64,000 nt of DNA. Origin: Streptomyces sp. WMMB 322. GTDB lineage: Bacteria; Actinomycetota; Actinomycetes; Streptomycetales; Streptomycetaceae. Where the stretch lies: positions 88,940 through 152,939 of the forward strand of contig NZ_FMHI01000021.1 in assembly GCF_900090145.1 (NCBI RefSeq), read 5' to 3'. Under the pieces are notes generated by a model. The model saw only the letters and a list, made by a program, of their open reading frames with translations, was not told the origin of the DNA and searched no databases. The position numbers and the translations under genes are program-made. Of this stretch, positions 36,028 to 45,319 are shown piece after piece; the stretch's first letter is position 1; each line of letters begins with the position of its first letter.

Positions 36028-36885
36028 ATGTCTGGCCAGTCATTGCTCTCTCCTGGTGAACTCTCGCCGCACCGCACCGTCCCCGCCTCGATCCCGCGCC
36101 CCGAGTACGTGGGCAAGGAAGCCCCCACCCCCTACTCCGGGCCCGAGGTCCAGGACAGCGAGACCATCGAGAAGATGCGCATCGCCGGCCGTATCGCCGC
36201 GCGGGCGATGGAGGAGGCCGCCCGGCACATCGCACCGGGCGTCACCACGGACAAGCTCGACGAGGTGGCGCACGCCTACATGTGCGACCACGGCGCCTAC
36301 CCCTCGACCCTCGGGTACCGGCAGTTCCCCAAGTCGCTGTGCACGTCGGTCAACGAGGTCATCTGCCACGGCATCCCGGACTCGACGGTTCTGCGCGACG
36401 GCGACATCGTGAACCTCGACGTGACCGCCTTCATCGACGGCGTGCACGGCGACAACAACGCCACCTACCTGTGCGGGGACGTCGACGAGGAGTCCAGGCT
36501 GCTGGTCGAGCGCACCCGCGAGGCACTCAACCGTGCGATCAAGGCCGTACGCCCGGGCCGGCAGATCAACATCATCGGACGCGTCATCGAGTCCTACGCC
36601 AAGCGCTTCGGCTACGGAGTGGTCCGCGACTTCACGGGCCACGGCATCAACACCTCGTTCCACTCCGGTCTGATCATCCCGCACTACGACGACGAGCGGG
36701 CGACGACCGTGATGAAGCCCGGGATGACCTTCACCATCGAGCCGATGCTGACGCTGGGCACGTACGAGTGGGACATGTGGGAGGACGGCTGGACGGTCGT
36801 CACCAAGGACCGCCGCCGCACGGCGCAGTTCGAGCACACCCTCGCGGTCACGGACTCCGGCGCGGACATCCTCACGCTGCCCTGA
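36028..36885 (+). CDS. map: Methionine aminopeptidase, type I
   Basis: 285 aa. It removes initiator methionine from nascent proteins. The five metal ligands of the pita-bread fold are recognisable in NLDVTAFIDGVHGDNNATY (Asp, Asp), GHGINTSFH (His), TIEPMLTLG (Glu) and AQFEHTLAVTD (Glu). The ~40-residue N-terminal extension (RTVPASIPRPEYVG) is typical of the actinobacterial longer form with an SH3-binding-like motif. A TAGACT box (36015-36020) ends 7 nt before the ATG, which lacks a Shine-Dalgarno sequence, so the mRNA is probably leaderless. Confidence 0.95.
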   Translation: MSGQSLLSPGELSPHRTVPASIPRPEYVGKEAPTPYSGPEVQDSETIEKMRIAGRIAARAMEEAARHIAPGVTTDKLDEVAHAYMCDHGAYPSTLGYRQFPKSLCTSVNEVICHGIPDSTVLRDGDIVNLDVTAFIDGVHGDNNATYLCGDVDEESRLLVERTREALNRAIKAVRPGRQINIIGRVIESYAKRFGYGVVRDFTGHGINTSFHSGLIIPHYDDERATTVMKPGMTFTIEPMLTLGTYEWDMWEDGWTVVTKDRRRTAQFEHTLAVTDSGADILTLP

Positions 36886-36996
36886 CCGGCCCGCCGGTCC
36901 GTACCGCCCTGACCGCCCGGGCTGCTGCGCCGGCCTCCCCTGCCACCGGGCGCGTCCCGGGGTTTTCCCGACAGGCCGTCGGTAAAGAATGCCGTC

Positions 36997-37668
36997 ATGA
37001 CCTCACCGCTGCCGGCGCATCTTCCCTTCTCCACCCTGGTCCGTGACGCCACGAAGGCGGAGCACACCCGGGCGGAGAACTCGACGTTCATGAGCGACAT
37101 GCTCAGCGGGAGGCTCGGGTTGGAGGCGTACACGCGCTACACCGAGCAACTGTGGTTCGTCTACCAGGCGCTGGAGGAAGCGGCGGGCAGGCTCGGCGGC
37201 GACCCGGTCGCCGGACCGTTCGTGCGGAGGGAGCTCTTCCGCCTTCCTTCCCTCGAACGCGACCTCGACCATCTGCACGGCACGCCCGCGTGGCGGGGCA
37301 CGGTCACTCCGCTCGCCTCGACGGAGACCTATGCGAACCGCATCACCGAGGTCTCGCGGGACTGGCCGGGCGGCTACGTCGCCCACCACTACACCCGCTA
37401 CCTCGGCGACCTCTCCGGCGGCCAGGTCGTACGCGGGAGCGCGGAGAGGAACTGGGGCTTCGCACGCAAAGGCGACGGGGTCCGGTTCTATGTCTTCGAG
37501 GACATCCCGAACCCCGCCGCCTTCAAGAGGGGGTACCGCGAACTGCTCGATTCGGTACCGGCCGACGACGAGGAGAAGTGGCGCATCGTCGGCGAGTGCG
37601 GGCGCGCTTTCACGCTCAACACGGCGGTCTTCGAGGAGCTCGCGGCTCCCGCTCCGACCGCCGGGTGA
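36997..37668 (+). CDS. Biliverdin-producing haem oxygenase
   Basis: 223 aa, the usual size for HmuO/HO-1-like enzymes. The proximal haem ligand is His23 (DATKAEHTRAEN). The distal helix with the flexible glycines is GDLSGGQVVRG (137-147). It opens haem to biliverdin, CO and iron, probably for iron recovery. A TAAAGA/AAGAAT box just upstream and no Shine-Dalgarno sequence suggest leaderless translation. It lies 111 bp after map and is unlikely to be functionally linked. No haem transporter is nearby. Confidence 0.92.
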   Translation: MTSPLPAHLPFSTLVRDATKAEHTRAENSTFMSDMLSGRLGLEAYTRYTEQLWFVYQALEEAAGRLGGDPVAGPFVRRELFRLPSLERDLDHLHGTPAWRGTVTPLASTETYANRITEVSRDWPGGYVAHHYTRYLGDLSGGQVVRGSAERNWGFARKGDGVRFYVFEDIPNPAAFKRGYRELLDSVPADDEEKWRIVGECGRAFTLNTAVFEELAAPAPTAG

Positions 37669-37711
37669 CGCACCGAGGCGGCACCGGCCGCTCAGCGGCG
37701 CGCCCGCGGCG

Positions 37712-38125
37712 TCAGCCCATGGCCTTCTGGGCCTTCGCGCTGTTGTTCAGCGCCGAGGGACGCACGTCCTTGCACAGCTTCACGTGGCCGACCGTCTTGA
37801 TGTAGCGGGCGCTGACCCAGTAGTTGCTGTGGCGCAGCTTGTACCAGTACGGGTTGTGGTCGATGAGCTGGGCACGGACCTTGCAGTCGAGGCCGCGCTT
37901 GGCGTGGTAGGGGAGGACGTACTTCACCGAGGAGTCCGTGCTCGGGTACTGACGCACGTTCAGGCCGGACTTCGCGGTGACGATGCCGTACGGCCTCTTC
38001 GGCCAGGCGGCGGTCTCGGAGGAGGGGGACGCCTGGGCGACGCTCGCCCCGAGGAGCGAGCCGCCCAGGAGGAGAGCGGAGGTCGTGGCGGCGATCCGTA
38101 CACGACGAGCAGTAGCGGCAGCCAT
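37712..38125 (-). CDS. Small secreted SH3-like protein
   Basis: 137 aa from the ATG at 38125, preceded by a strong AAAGGAGG. The signal peptide is RRVRIAATTSALLLGGSLLG with likely cleavage after AQA near residue 32. The mature protein has an SH3b-like pattern (GLNVRQYPSTDSSVKYVLP, YWYKLRHSNYWVSARYIK) and two cysteines that could pair (LDCKV and KLCKD). Such domains often bind cell-wall peptides. It converges with the haem oxygenase gene. Confidence 0.8.
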   Translation of the reverse strand: MAAATARRVRIAATTSALLLGGSLLGASVAQASPSSETAAWPKRPYGIVTAKSGLNVRQYPSTDSSVKYVLPYHAKRGLDCKVRAQLIDHNPYWYKLRHSNYWVSARYIKTVGHVKLCKDVRPSALNNSAKAQKAMG

Positions 38126-38542
38126 GCAGCTGCCTCCTTTCCGTAAGCCGTGAGCGGGTGGGGCTCCTCGGACGCGTGCGAGACGCATATCGCGCGGACG
38201 CCCACGCCGGATCACGGGACTGCTGGGACGTTCTGCCCGATTTTATGCAGCTCTGTGGTGGTCTATGAGGTCTCACACGCGCGACGGATGACTTCTGTTC
38301 ACCAGTGCGGACCGGGAGGCACCGGACACCGGCCGGCCTCCGGGAGCGGCTCGCGAACCCCGCCGGGTCCGGGCCGGTGGCAGGGGGCGGTACGGAACCT
38401 CCTTGGAGGCTCCACCAGGCCCCCCTGAGATCCACGGCGAGGGCCGCGCATGATTGCATACGGGCGCCCGGCTCGGTGAGACGAACGCCTTGGGCGGGGC
38501 GATAAGGTGCTATACCGCAAGCGGGGCGGGGAGGACACGGAA
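38126..38542. promoter_or_regulatory. Divergent promoter region
   Basis: About 415 bp between two divergent exported-protein genes. It includes a locally AT-rich stretch (around 38230-38300) suited to promoters. A CTATACC segment at 38508 is near the lipoprotein start. No open frame with family resemblance is seen. Confidence 0.45.
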
Positions 38543-39529
38543 ATGGATGCGCGGCAAGCGCGGCGGACAAGGCTGCTCGCAGCGGCGACGGCCACGGTGG
38601 CGCTGTCGGTGGCGCTGTCGGGATGCGTGACGGTGCACGGCGAGAACGCCGTGATCCCGGCGGTCTCCAAGACCGAAGCGAGAAAGGTCCTCAAGGAGTT
38701 CAACGCCACCAGCAACAAGGCCAACTCCTCCCACGACCCGGAGCTGAACTCCACCATCGAGACGGGCGCACTCGGCGCGATAGACGGGGCGGGGCTCAAG
38801 TCGCGCAAGAAACTGGCGCCGAAGGGCAACCCGGGCTACAAGCCGCTGAGGCTCTCCGACCCGCGCTTCCTGATTCCCAAGCAGGCGGGCTGGCCCAAGT
38901 TCTTCGTCGCCGACACGCGCAGCAACCGTACGGCGGACGGGCGTTGGTTCCTGGTCTTCCAGCGCGACGACGCCGAGTCGGACTGGCGGGCCTCGTATCT
39001 GGCGGTCCTTCAGGACTCGGAGATCCCCGAGTTCGTCACCGGCAAAGGCGGCCACGTGAAGCCGGTGCCGGGAGGTCCCCGCTCACAACTCACCGTCGCA
39101 CCGGACCGGATGAGCGACTCGTACGTCAGCTACCTCCGCGAGGGGACCGGCGACTTCGCTCCGGGCGAGCACACCAGCAAGCGCCGCGAGCAGCGCCAGA
39201 AGTCCGCCAACCGCCCGGGAAAACGTACCGAGTTCGCGGACGTGCCCGCCAAGGCGCCGCAGTACGCGGCGTTCGGGCTGCGGACCCGGGACGGCGGGGC
39301 GCTGGTCTTCTTCAGCTCGCAGCACCACACGAAGGAGACCTATGCGAAGGGCTACAAGCCCCCGGTGAAGGACCCGTTGGTGAAGGCGCTGATGACCGGC
39401 ACGCCGCGTCAGGCGGTTACGTACGTGCGGGTCTCCGAACAGGCCGTCAAGGTGCCCGCGAGGAAGGACGGCGGGAAGGTCGAGTTCCTCAACCGGATCG
39501 ACGGACTCACCGCCGTCAAGGGCGAGTAG
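38543..39529 (+). CDS. Lipoprotein of unknown function
   Basis: 328 aa from ATG 38543 (GAGG ~8 nt upstream); an in-frame GTG at 38507 would add a charged 12-residue leader that spoils the signal peptide. Signal: RRTRLLAAATATVALSVALS ending in the lipobox with Cys26 (ALSGC). The mature part is hydrophilic and lysine-rich with alpha/beta character (FFVADTRSNRTADGRWFLVF, YAAFGLRTRDGGALVFFSSQ). I recognise it as a type common in Streptomyces without known function, probably anchored to the outer face of the membrane. Confidence 0.75.
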   Translation: MDARQARRTRLLAAATATVALSVALSGCVTVHGENAVIPAVSKTEARKVLKEFNATSNKANSSHDPELNSTIETGALGAIDGAGLKSRKKLAPKGNPGYKPLRLSDPRFLIPKQAGWPKFFVADTRSNRTADGRWFLVFQRDDAESDWRASYLAVLQDSEIPEFVTGKGGHVKPVPGGPRSQLTVAPDRMSDSYVSYLREGTGDFAPGEHTSKRREQRQKSANRPGKRTEFADVPAKAPQYAAFGLRTRDGGALVFFSSQHHTKETYAKGYKPPVKDPLVKALMTGTPRQAVTYVRVSEQAVKVPARKDGGKVEFLNRIDGLTAVKGE

Positions 39530-39672
39530 CCGCCTCGCACCGCTCGGGCCGCCAACGCGTCCTGCCCCGCCGACGAGGCCCGCGAGTGACCATGAACCGC
39601 CCGGCAGACGGTCAACCGGCTTGCTCCGGCGGGCCGTTCGTATCCACCGCCCAGCGAACCGGGCCGAAGCCC

Positions 39673-39699
39673 GTGCCGGGCGGCCGAGCGGCCCGGCAC
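39673..39699. terminator. Hairpin between convergent genes
   Basis: GTGCCGGGC (39673-39681) pairs with GCCCGGCAC (39691-39699) over a 9-nt loop. It is placed between the lipoprotein gene and the convergent gene ending at 39719. Confidence 0.6.
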
Positions 39700-39718
39700 G
39701 CCGCTGCCGGGGCGGGCC

Positions 39719-40474
39719 TCAGCGCGCCGGCCAGGCCACGGTCTCCTCGCCGGCGTGCGCCGCGCACGCGTCGGTGAGCGCTTCCAGCAGCATCAGCGGT
39801 TCGGGCAGCGGTTCCGCGCCGCCCGCCGTCTCGGGCGGACGCACCCAGCGCACCTCCGCCTTCTGTCCCGTTCCGGGCAGGGTCGCGGGAGGGACGAGCA
39901 CGTAGCTGCCCCGGCAGTGCCAGCGAAGGCCCGGGTGCTCGTCCATCGTCTCGGGGTGGCAGTCCAGTTCGCACGGCCACCACTCGTCCTCGTCGTCGGG
40001 GGTGCCGCGGGTGGCGGTGAAGAAGAGCATCCGCTCGCCGCCGGAAAGAGCCACCGGACCGAGCGGGACGCCCTCCGACTCCAGCCGTTCCAGCGCGGCC
40101 CGTCCGGCTTCTGCGGGCACGTCGAGCACGTCGTGGTCACGCCCCGTCGCGGCGACGAAGTTCGCCAGCGGGTGACTCAGCGCCCACCGCTCGATCTGTG
40201 CGGCGTCGGTGGTGGCCTGCGTCTGCCAGCCGAACGACAGAGGGTGGCGGCCCGGGGTGGGACAGCCGATGCGTACGCAGGAGCAGCCGTACCCCGAGGG
40301 GTGCGCGGCGGGCGCGAGGGGGAAGCCCGCCGCGGCGGCGGTCAGCAGCAGTTCCGTACGGGCGCGGGCGGCGTCGGCCTCTGCGACGGCGCTCCTGGAC
40401 CTTGCCGTCCTCGCCCTGGGGCCGCTCCGCGGGAAGTGGCGCAGCCACCGGTCGAACCTGCTCTCGCGTTCCAT
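39719..40474 (-). CDS. Bifunctional primase/polymerase-like (Prim-Pol) domain protein
   Basis: 251 aa. After a basic N-terminus, the region from about residue 40 resembles the N-terminal archaeo-eukaryotic primase domain found in many actinobacterial proteins (AAAAGFPLAPAAHPSGYGC, CSCVRIGCPTPGRHPLSFGW, WALSHPLANFVAATGRDHDV). The zinc-binding-like Cys pair and the WQTQATTD segment support the family. The active-site acidic pair is not obvious (DVLDVP instead of the usual hhDhDh), so catalysis is doubtful. There is no helicase domain, so it is not a replication protein by itself. Confidence 0.75.
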   Translation of the reverse strand: MERESRFDRWLRHFPRSGPRARTARSRSAVAEADAARARTELLLTAAAAGFPLAPAAHPSGYGCSCVRIGCPTPGRHPLSFGWQTQATTDAAQIERWALSHPLANFVAATGRDHDVLDVPAEAGRAALERLESEGVPLGPVALSGGERMLFFTATRGTPDDEDEWWPCELDCHPETMDEHPGLRWHCRGSYVLVPPATLPGTGQKAEVRWVRPPETAGGAEPLPEPLMLLEALTDACAAHAGEETVAWPAR

Positions 40475-40711
40475 CTACCGCCTCGTTCCGCAACTCCGCG
40501 ACCGCAACCGTGGATCTCCGAGGGTACGCAGCGGCGAGCGCGCTCCGGGCCGAATCCCCGGATCGTGGCTGACCCGTCGTCATCCGGCGCGCGGCCGCCC
40601 GTCCGTACGTCCGCACCGGTCCGGGCGCCTGTGCGGACGCGGAACACCCGTCTGCCGCACGACAGGCTCTCCGGGCGGCATGTTCCGGCGGGCGCGCTTA
40701 GCTTGAGGTCC

Positions 40712-41620
40712 ATGGTCATGATCACGGTCAGGGCCGTCCGGGCAGTGCGAGCAGCCCGAATCCGGGGTGCCCTCCTTCCGCTCCTCGTCCTCGTGCCCGT
40801 GGCACTCACACCGGGCTGCGCCCCCGCGCCGGCGCCCGTGCGCGCCCGCGGCTCCGAGGGGCCGCGCGCCGCCGGTCTGCCCGGCACGGTCCACGCCGCC
40901 CACCGCGGCGGCGCCCTCGAAGTGCCGGAGAACAGCATGGCCGGGCTGACGGCGGCCTACCGCCGAAGGTCCGCAGACGTGCTCGACGTGGACGTGCGCA
41001 CGCTCCGCGACGGAACCCTCGTCGCGATGCACGACCGCACGCTGGACCGCACCACGGACCACAAGGGGCCCGTCTCCGCGCTGACGCTGCGCCAGTGGCG
41101 GCGCGTACGGCTGCGTCCGGACGGCGGACTGCCCGGCACCTGGCCCCCGGAGCACCCGCCGACGGCTGCCGACGTCCTCGACCGCTTCGGAGGCCGCATC
41201 GTGCTGAACGTCGAACTCAAGGACAGCGGCGGCCTGAAGCGGCTGGCGGGGATGATCCGCAAGCGGGGCCTGACCCGCTCGGTCTACGTGCAGACCAACG
41301 AGCTGTCACCCGCGGAGCGGGCCCACCGCATGGGTCTGCTGACCTCGGTGTGGCGGTCTGTGAAGCAGGCGCGTACCGACCGGCCGGAGAAGTGGCGGGA
41401 CGTGGTCGACATGCTCAGCGTCGACCACCGCGCACGCGCCACCGACATCCGCAGGGCCGTCGCTTCGGGCATTCCTCGCGTGTGGGCGCACACCGTCCGC
41501 ACGCCGGCCGAGCGCGACCGGGTGCTGCGGCTGGGCTGCGACGGAGTGATGACGGACGCGCCCGGACTGCTTGCCCGCACACCACAGCGGGACAGGACGG
41601 GCGGCGCCGGTGACCGGTGA
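40712..41620 (+). CDS. Glycerophosphodiester phosphodiesterase, lipoprotein
   Basis: 302 aa. A hydrophobic signal (LLPLLVLVPVALTPGC) with a lipobox-type cysteine near residue 34 is followed by a GDPD TIM barrel. Catalytic and metal motifs: AAHRGGALEVPENSM (His-Arg and Glu), DVDVRTLRDGTLVAMHDRTL (Asp and second His) and NVELKD. The enzyme would split glycerophosphodiesters outside the membrane to glycerol-3-phosphate and an alcohol, for phosphate or carbon recovery. Its end is close to the next gene, and a GTG within its last codons opens a longer frame of that gene. Confidence 0.9.
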   Translation: MVMITVRAVRAVRAARIRGALLPLLVLVPVALTPGCAPAPAPVRARGSEGPRAAGLPGTVHAAHRGGALEVPENSMAGLTAAYRRRSADVLDVDVRTLRDGTLVAMHDRTLDRTTDHKGPVSALTLRQWRRVRLRPDGGLPGTWPPEHPPTAADVLDRFGGRIVLNVELKDSGGLKRLAGMIRKRGLTRSVYVQTNELSPAERAHRMGLLTSVWRSVKQARTDRPEKWRDVVDMLSVDHRARATDIRRAVASGIPRVWAHTVRTPAERDRVLRLGCDGVMTDAPGLLARTPQRDRTGGAGDR

Positions 41621-41724
41621 GCGGACATTCCGTTGACCATTCCGTTCACAACGCGGCGAAGAACCTCCCGACGGCGCACCATGGGCTCAACACAGTGCGC
41701 GTCGACCCCGTGAAGGAGCCTTCG

Positions 41725-42543
41725 TTGTACGGACCCGGCTACACCCCACGCCGTTTTCTGATGTGCCCACCGGCACACTTCCGCGTGACGTACTCCATCA
41801 ACCCCTGGATGGATCCCGAGAAGCCCGTGGACATCCCGCTCGCGGTCGCGCAGTGGGAGGAGCTGCGCAACCGCTACCGCTCCCTCGGCCACACCGTCGA
41901 GGAGCTCGAACCCGTCCCCGGACTGCCGGACATGGTGTACGCGGCGAACGGCGCCACCGTCGTCGACGGCCGGGTCCTCGGCGCCCGCTTCGCACATCCC
42001 GAGCGCGCGGGAGAGGCCGCCGTGCACCGCGCCTGGTACCGCGCGAACGGCTTCTCGGACGTGCACGAGCCGGAGCACATCAACGAGGGCGAGGGCGACT
42101 TCGCGGTCACCGGCACCTGGCTGCTGGCCGGGCGGGGCTTCCGCAGCAGCCCGCTCTCCCACGGCGAGGTCCAGGAGTTCTTCGGGCGTCCCGTGATCGG
42201 GCTCGACCTGGTCGACCCGCGCTACTACCACCTGGACACGGCGCTGTGCGTGCTGGGCGGCGACGACATCATGTACTACCCGCCGGCGTTCTCACCGGGC
42301 AGCCGGGCCGTTCTCGAGCGTCTCTTCCCGGACGCCCTCGTCGCCTCCGCGGCGGACGCCGAGGCCCTCGGGCTGAACGCCGTCAGCGACGGGCATCACG
42401 TCATGCTTCCGCACGCGGCCGTGGGTCTCCTCGAACCGCTGCGCCGGCGCGGCTACGACCCCGTACCGGTCGACCTGACGGAGCTGCTGAAGGGCGGCGG
42501 AAGCGTGAAGTGCGTGACGGCCGAACTGCGCCCGGCGGCCTGA
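41725..42543 (+). CDS. Dimethylargininase (DDAH)-type amidinohydrolase
   Basis: 272 aa from TTG 41725, preceded by AAGGAG 7 nt away. The frame stays open back to GTG 41617, but the extra 36 residues look non-coding. The guanidine-modifying fold is clear: RRFLMCPPAHFRVTYSINPW, PDMVYAANGATVVDG, EGEGDFAV, YYHLDTALCVLGGDDIMYYP (active-site His) and catalytic Cys near the end (GGSVKCVTAEL). It hydrolyses methylarginines to citrulline plus methylamines; arginine deiminase-like or ornithine-forming variants are possible. It converges with the Rsm22 gene. Confidence 0.88.
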   Translation: MYGPGYTPRRFLMCPPAHFRVTYSINPWMDPEKPVDIPLAVAQWEELRNRYRSLGHTVEELEPVPGLPDMVYAANGATVVDGRVLGARFAHPERAGEAAVHRAWYRANGFSDVHEPEHINEGEGDFAVTGTWLLAGRGFRSSPLSHGEVQEFFGRPVIGLDLVDPRYYHLDTALCVLGGDDIMYYPPAFSPGSRAVLERLFPDALVASAADAEALGLNAVSDGHHVMLPHAAVGLLEPLRRRGYDPVPVDLTELLKGGGSVKCVTAELRPAA

Positions 42544-42553
42544 GATCCGGCGT

Positions 42554-42586
42554 GCGGTCCCACGGGTGGCGCACCCGTGGGACCGC
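42554..42586. terminator. Bidirectional terminator
   Basis: A perfect 15-bp stem (42554-42568 with 42572-42586, starting GCGGTCCCACGGGTG) on a 3-nt loop sits exactly between two convergent genes, 11 and 10 bp from their stops. Confidence 0.9.
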
Positions 42587-42595
42587 CCCTTGCGC

Positions 42596-43654
42596 TCAGC
42601 CCGGCGAGGAGGCGGCCCCCTCGCCGGGCTCCCGTTCCGGCGGCCAGGCGTCGCCCCATTTCGCGTCCCGGGCCAGGCGGTAGTCGGCGCCGTGCCGCTT
42701 GGTGACGGTCGCCGGGCGCAGCCCGTCGCCCGCGGTGCACAGCTCCAGCAGCACCTGGCCCTTGCGCTTCTGCGGCCTGCGCAGGATGCGGCCCGACGCG
42801 GGGAGACCGGTGACCGCGGGGTGCGCGGCCGCCACGTAGCTGAACTTCTCGTCCTCGTACGGAAGTGAGCCGCCCTTGACCTGCCTGTGCAGCGAGGAAC
42901 GGCTGACCCTCGCCGCGAAGTGACACCAGTCCTCGCCCGGGACCATCGGGCAGCGTTCACTGTGCGGGCAGGGCGCGAGGACGCGCAGCCCGGCCGCGAC
43001 CAGGTGATCGCGTGCGGCGATCGTCCGCGCGTAGCCGTCCGGCGTACCCGGCTCGGTGACGACCACCGCACGTCCGGCGCGTGCCGCCGCGTCGATGACC
43101 GTCAGCCGGTCGCGCTCGCCCAGTTCGCCCAGTACGTAGGAGACGGTGACGAGGTCGGCGGCGGGCAGCGCGGCCTCGCCCGGCCCGGCGCCCTCGCCGT
43201 GCCCCGTCAGCGGGCGGTGCCGCCATTCGGCCATGCGCAACGCGTCCGCAGCGGAGGCGCCCGCCAGTTCACGACCGAGCGCGAGAGCGGGCTCCGAGCG
43301 GTCGAGCACCGTGGTGCGGCGCGGCGTGCCCTCCGGGCCGCCGGCCGTGCCGCCCCACACGGCGGCGGCCGCCCACACGGCGGCTCCCGTACCGCCGCCG
43401 ACGTCCAGGTGGCTCTCCGGGCGCCACTCGCCCGTACGCGAGGCGAAGGCCCCGAGGGCGGCGGCGACGGCCGCGAAGGTGGCGGGCATCCGGTACGCGG
43501 CATAGGCGACGACGTCCGCGCGGTCGCGCAGCACGGGGGCGGTCTCGTCGTGCCGGTAGCCCTTCATCAGACGCTCGACGGCACCGGACGCCTGACGGGG
43601 CGGCAGCCCGTCGACGAGCGCGGCGAGGGCGCCCCGCAGTTCTTCCTCGATCAC
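42596..43654 (-). CDS. Rsm22-family small-subunit methyltransferase-like protein
   Basis: 352 aa from the GTG at 43654. The SAM-binding core starts at SHLDVGGGTGAAVWAAAAVW with TTVLDRSEPALALGR following. A cysteine cluster CPHSERCPMVPGEDWCHF and the RSSLHRQVKGGSLPYEDEKF segment are hallmarks of Rsm22/mitoribosome-assembly methyltransferases, whose mitochondrial relatives bind a metal cluster through such cysteines. In bacteria the target is unproven; rRNA or ribosome assembly is likely. Confidence 0.87.
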   Translation of the reverse strand: MIEEELRGALAALVDGLPPRQASGAVERLMKGYRHDETAPVLRDRADVVAYAAYRMPATFAAVAAALGAFASRTGEWRPESHLDVGGGTGAAVWAAAAVWGGTAGGPEGTPRRTTVLDRSEPALALGRELAGASAADALRMAEWRHRPLTGHGEGAGPGEAALPAADLVTVSYVLGELGERDRLTVIDAAARAGRAVVVTEPGTPDGYARTIAARDHLVAAGLRVLAPCPHSERCPMVPGEDWCHFAARVSRSSLHRQVKGGSLPYEDEKFSYVAAAHPAVTGLPASGRILRRPQKRKGQVLLELCTAGDGLRPATVTKRHGADYRLARDAKWGDAWPPEREPGEGAASSPG

Positions 43655-43788
43655 CGCGACAGTCTAAGGAGCCGCCGCACGCGCGGCGCGGGCGAGCCGG
43701 GTGGCCTCCCCGGCGCGCGGCCGGTCGCCGCGGAGGGCCGGGGGGACCGACGGGCGCAGCCTCGCCTACTCGGTGGTCGGGGTGCGCC

Positions 43789-45198
43789 TCAGCTCCGGGC
43801 GGACCGCCACGGACGGCACAGCCCCAGGAACGCGGCGGCGGCGAGCACCAGAGCGGTCAGCTGCACCAGCGCCATCGGCACGGCCGTGTGCTCGCCGGCG
43901 ACGCCGACGAGCGGTGACGCGACGGCGCCGATGAGGAACTGGGCGGTGCCCAGCAGCGCGGAGGCCGAGCCGGCCGCGTGCGGAGCGCGCATGAGTCCCT
44001 GGGAGTTGGCGTTCGGCATGACGAAGCCCATGCCGGTCATCAGCACGCACAGCCCGGCGGCGACCGGGAGCAGCCCTGTGCGGCCGAAGACGCCGCTCGT
44101 CATCAGCAGCAGCGCGACCGAGGCCGCGCCTGTCATGCAGAGCCCGAACCCGAGGACGCGCTCCAGGGGCACCCGGCCGACGAGGATCTTCCCGTTGATC
44201 TGGCCCGCGGCGACCAGGCCGATGGAGTTGACCATGAACAGGAGGCTGAAGGCCTGCGGGCTCGCCCCGTAGATCTCCTGGATCACGAAGGGCGACGCGG
44301 CGACGTAGGCGAAGAGCGCGGCGAAGCTGAGGCTGCCGGCCAGCAGATAGCCGGTGAAGACCCGGTCGGCGAAGAGGCCCCGCATCGTCCGCAGGGCGTC
44401 GGGGACACCGCCGCTGCGCCGTTTTCCGGGCGGCAGCGTCTCCGGCAGCCAGCGCGCCACGACGACGGTGAGCACGACACCGATGGCGGCGAGGATGAGG
44501 AAGACGCCCCGCCAGTCCGTGAAGCGGAGTATCTGACCGCCGAGGACGGGGGCGAGGATCGGAGCGAGGCCGCCAATGAGCATCAGCGTGGAGAAGAAGC
44601 GGGCCATGGCGAGCCCGTCGTACAGGTCGCGGACGACGGCCCGGGCGATGACTATTCCGGCGGCACCGGCGAGCCCCTGCACCAGGCGGAAGACGATCAG
44701 GGTCCCGATGCTGGGGGCGAGCGCGCAGGCGGCTCCGGCGAGGATGTATCCGCACATGCCTATGAGCAGCGGGCGGCGCCGTCCGAACTGGTCGCTCATG
44801 GGTCCCACGACGAGCTGTCCCACGGCCAGGCCGAGCAGGCATCCGGTGAGGGTGAGCTGCGCCGTCGCGGCGGGGGTGTTGAGCGTGCCGCCGACGGCCG
44901 GCAGCGCCGGGAGGTACATGTCCATCGACAGCGCGGGCAGTGCGGTGAGGCTGCCGAGGATGAGGGTCACCAACAGGCCCGCACGCCGGGGGCCGGTGAG
45001 CCGCGGAGCGGGCTCGCCCGCGGAGACGTCCGTCGGGACGGCGGCGCGACCGGCCGGGTGGCCGGCCACCCGGCCGGCGGGACGGCCGGCGGGGGCCGGA
45101 GCGGACGGGGGTGCGGGGGCGGGAGCTGAGTCGGGGGCGGCGGAGACGCCGACGGGGGCTGTGGCGGCGGCCGTTCGGGCAGGGCCGGGCTCGGACAT
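43789..45198 (-). CDS. Bcr/CflA-type MFS multidrug exporter
   Basis: 469 aa from the ATG at 45198 (GAGAGG upstream). The first ~75 residues are an Ala/Pro/Gly-rich cytoplasmic extension with repeats (GRPAGRVAGHPAGRAA), unusual for the family. Then 12 membrane helices follow, with SMDMYLPALPAVGGTLN (a Bcr/CflA hallmark) and motif A GPMSDQFGRRRPLLIG. It exports drugs such as bicyclomycin or chloramphenicol analogues, or sulfonamides. It is monocistronic. Confidence 0.9.
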   Translation of the reverse strand: MSEPGPARTAAATAPVGVSAAPDSAPAPAPPSAPAPAGRPAGRVAGHPAGRAAVPTDVSAGEPAPRLTGPRRAGLLVTLILGSLTALPALSMDMYLPALPAVGGTLNTPAATAQLTLTGCLLGLAVGQLVVGPMSDQFGRRRPLLIGMCGYILAGAACALAPSIGTLIVFRLVQGLAGAAGIVIARAVVRDLYDGLAMARFFSTLMLIGGLAPILAPVLGGQILRFTDWRGVFLILAAIGVVLTVVVARWLPETLPPGKRRSGGVPDALRTMRGLFADRVFTGYLLAGSLSFAALFAYVAASPFVIQEIYGASPQAFSLLFMVNSIGLVAAGQINGKILVGRVPLERVLGFGLCMTGAASVALLLMTSGVFGRTGLLPVAAGLCVLMTGMGFVMPNANSQGLMRAPHAAGSASALLGTAQFLIGAVASPLVGVAGEHTAVPMALVQLTALVLAAAAFLGLCRPWRSARS

Positions 45199-45319
45199 GC
45201 ACCTCTCCAGGAGATTGTTGATGACAGGCACATTCTCCCAGAGATTTCCGACCCTGGCCGAACGGGTTTTCGTCACAGGGCCCCGCGTGAGGCGCCGGAC
45301 CACCGCCTCGCGACGGCCC